NCBI GenBank assembly: GCA_964349045.1
Contig: CAYGFI010000113.1
Coordinates: 1 to 15,367, forward strand
Direction of reading: 5' to 3'
Length of the DNA stretch: 15,367 nucleotides
Source of the DNA: JACJXF01 sp964349045
Lineage (GTDB): Bacteria > Bacteroidota > Bacteroidia > Bacteroidales > GCA-2748055
Shown here: positions 14,322 through 15,367 of the stretch, in pieces
Position numbering within the stretch: position 1 is the first letter of the stretch
Layout: each line of letters begins with the position of its first letter
Translations under genes and position numbers: made by a program
Notes under the pieces: model-generated
Database searches by the model: none
What the model was told of the DNA's origin: nothing
The model's input: only the letters and a program-made list of their open reading frames with translations

Positions 14322-14900
14322 ATGAAGGATAAACAATATTTAAAAATTAAAAATCTTTCTTTTTTAATGACATTTATTATTGTTCTATTTTTTGGTTGTA
14401 TTAACACAGAATCAGAAATGGACAATAATGGAATTCCAGTGCAAAAAGAAAAAGATTGGCTTCCGGAAAAAGCTGATCAGTATGCTTTAGAGCTTCCGCC
14501 ATTCACTGACGGTATATTTCCTTGTAACGAATGCCATTCGGATATGGATCCTAATCCAAAAAGAAGAGAATTAATAGATATGCACGATGATATATCGGCC
14601 ATATTTGATCATGATAGTGAAAATCGTTGGTGCCTTGACTGCCATGATTTTAATGAAAGGGATTCTTTAAAGCTTGCAAGTGGAAAGCGATTAGATTTTA
14701 AGGAATCATATAAGCTTTGTGGTCAGTGTCATGGTGAAAAACTCAGGGATTGGAAAGTCGGGGTTCATGGTCAGAGGACGGGTTATTGGAACGGTAAAAA
14801 AGAATATTTACTCTGTGTACATTGTCATAATCCACATTCTCCAAAATTTCAAAAACTAAAACCGGAACCTCCACCGATAAAGCAGGAAGATATTAAATAA
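14322..14900 (+). CDS. Tetraheme c-type cytochrome lipoprotein
   Basis: Membrane-anchored multiheme cytochrome, probably the electron-transfer subunit of a cytochrome/Fe-S/NrfD-type complex. From the ATG at 14322 the protein has 192 residues with a lysine-rich N-region, a hydrophobic core and a lipobox-like LFFGC (Cys26). Longer starts at GTG 14262 or ATG 14265 would add about 20 polar residues before the signal and seem less likely. Four heme motifs are present: CNECH (68-72), CLDCH (104-108), CGQCH (133-137) and CVHCH (165-169). The stretch after heme 3 (RDWKVGVHGQRTGYW) and the ending NPHSPKFQKLKPEPPP resemble small cytochromes that sit beside Tat-exported Fe-S proteins. That is exactly the next gene, 25 bases downstream, so an operon is very likely. 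Codons here are noticeably A/T-rich. The partner complex and substrate are not determined by this window. Confidence 0.85.
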   Translation: MKDKQYLKIKNLSFLMTFIIVLFFGCINTESEMDNNGIPVQKEKDWLPEKADQYALELPPFTDGIFPCNECHSDMDPNPKRRELIDMHDDISAIFDHDSENRWCLDCHDFNERDSLKLASGKRLDFKESYKLCGQCHGEKLRDWKVGVHGQRTGYWNGKKEYLLCVHCHNPHSPKFQKLKPEPPPIKQEDIK

Positions 14901-14925
14901 CTTTTAAATTGAATATTTAACAGAA

Positions 14926-15367
14926 ATGAAAAAAGAACATTCCCGGAGGTCGTTTTTAAAAAATATTTCACTTGCAACATTCTCTGCACTTGCACTTTCA
15001 GGTTGCGATATGCAAGCAATTGAAGAGTTTCTTCAAGAAAATTTCAGAGTCTTATCAAAAAAAGAAAAGGATAATTTAATTAAAAATTTAGAAGCAAAAT
15101 ATAAAGAAAAATACGGGAAAGAATTTCATGTTTCCGATAAATCAGCGATGGAAGGAGTTTTGTTCGGATATGCTTTGGATTTGTCCCGCTGTGTAGGATG
15201 CAGAAGATGTGTTTACGCCTGTGTAAAGGAAAACAATCAATCCCGAGATCCACAGATTCACTGGATTCAGGTGCTTCAAATGGAAAAAGAGAAAGGGATA
15301 GATTTTGCACATTCCACTACACATTATAATCCTGAAAATGTACCGGAAGAAGGACATTTTTATCTTC
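14926..15367 (+). CDS. Tat-exported 4Fe-4S protein, 3' end outside window
   Basis: Open frame of 147 codons that runs off the right edge without a stop. The N-terminus SRRSFLKN (residues 6-13) is a twin-arginine signal, followed by a hydrophobic stretch that ends in LALSGC (Cys27), so it may be both Tat-exported and lipidated. CVGCRRCVYAC (89-99) is a CX2CX2CX3C 4Fe-4S ligand set. Its context (YALDLSRCVGCRRCVYACVKEN) matches the HybA/NrfC/DmsB-like ferredoxin subunits that carry three or four clusters; the remaining clusters would lie beyond the edge. Such subunits normally connect a cytochrome or molybdopterin subunit to an NrfD-type quinone-interacting membrane protein. The tetraheme lipoprotein gene directly upstream fits this arrangement. 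I infer an NrfD-like gene just downstream. Confidence 0.88.
   Translation, partial: MKKEHSRRSFLKNISLATFSALALSGCDMQAIEEFLQENFRVLSKKEKDNLIKNLEAKYKEKYGKEFHVSDKSAMEGVLFGYALDLSRCVGCRRCVYACVKENNQSRDPQIHWIQVLQMEKEKGIDFAHSTTHYNPENVPEEGHFYL

Overview
The window looks like a scaffold from an uncultured, probably anaerobic or facultative member of the Bacteroidota. The DNA is AT-rich, most starts lack a clear Shine-Dalgarno sequence, and several genes are preceded by a Bacteroidota-type -7 box (TAnnTTTG). The ribosomal protein L19 and AnmK sequences also read as Bacteroidota versions. No tRNA, rRNA, CRISPR array or transposase was recognised. Nearly everything is on the + strand, apart from a 13-codon 5' gene fragment at the left edge on the - strand.

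Left part (1-4600): a secreted M23 (LytM) peptidase overlaps by 7 nt with anmK (anhydro-MurNAc kinase), a wall-hydrolysis plus wall-recycling pair. Directly after anmK there is a 100-N gap whose two flanks share the same 55 bases, so it is probably an assembler artefact. A GC-rich tandem array of 73-89 bp palindromic units follows (3114-3361). Then comes an iron-dependent alcohol dehydrogenase of the BdhA/YqhD type, closed by a good terminator.

Middle (4600-10271): a long AT-rich intergenic region holds a perfect FNR-type box (TTGAT-N4-ATCAA). It precedes a secreted C69 (Ntn-hydrolase) peptidase, then a HlyD-type adaptor and a TolC-type outer-membrane protein with no inner-membrane pump beside them. 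rplS (L19) follows as a single-gene unit with its own promoter and terminator.

Right part (10480-15367): a c-type cytochrome region. It contains a periplasmic tetraheme cytochrome of the c554 type, a lipoprotein made of two OB-fold-like, NrfJ-like domains, and a heptaheme NapC/NirT-family membrane quinol dehydrogenase with three N-terminal membrane helices, resembling Geobacter ImcH. A tetraheme lipoprotein cytochrome and a Tat-exported 4Fe-4S protein running off the right edge follow. The inferred route is from menaquinol through the ImcH-like protein to periplasmic and lipid-anchored multiheme cytochromes. A second, NrfD-type membrane module (cytochrome + Fe-S protein, membrane subunit expected beyond the edge) sits beside it. 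This is the most interesting part of the window: a possible extracellular or anaerobic electron-transfer locus in a Bacteroidota genome. No terminal reductase or outer-membrane conduit is visible, so the electron acceptor cannot be named.
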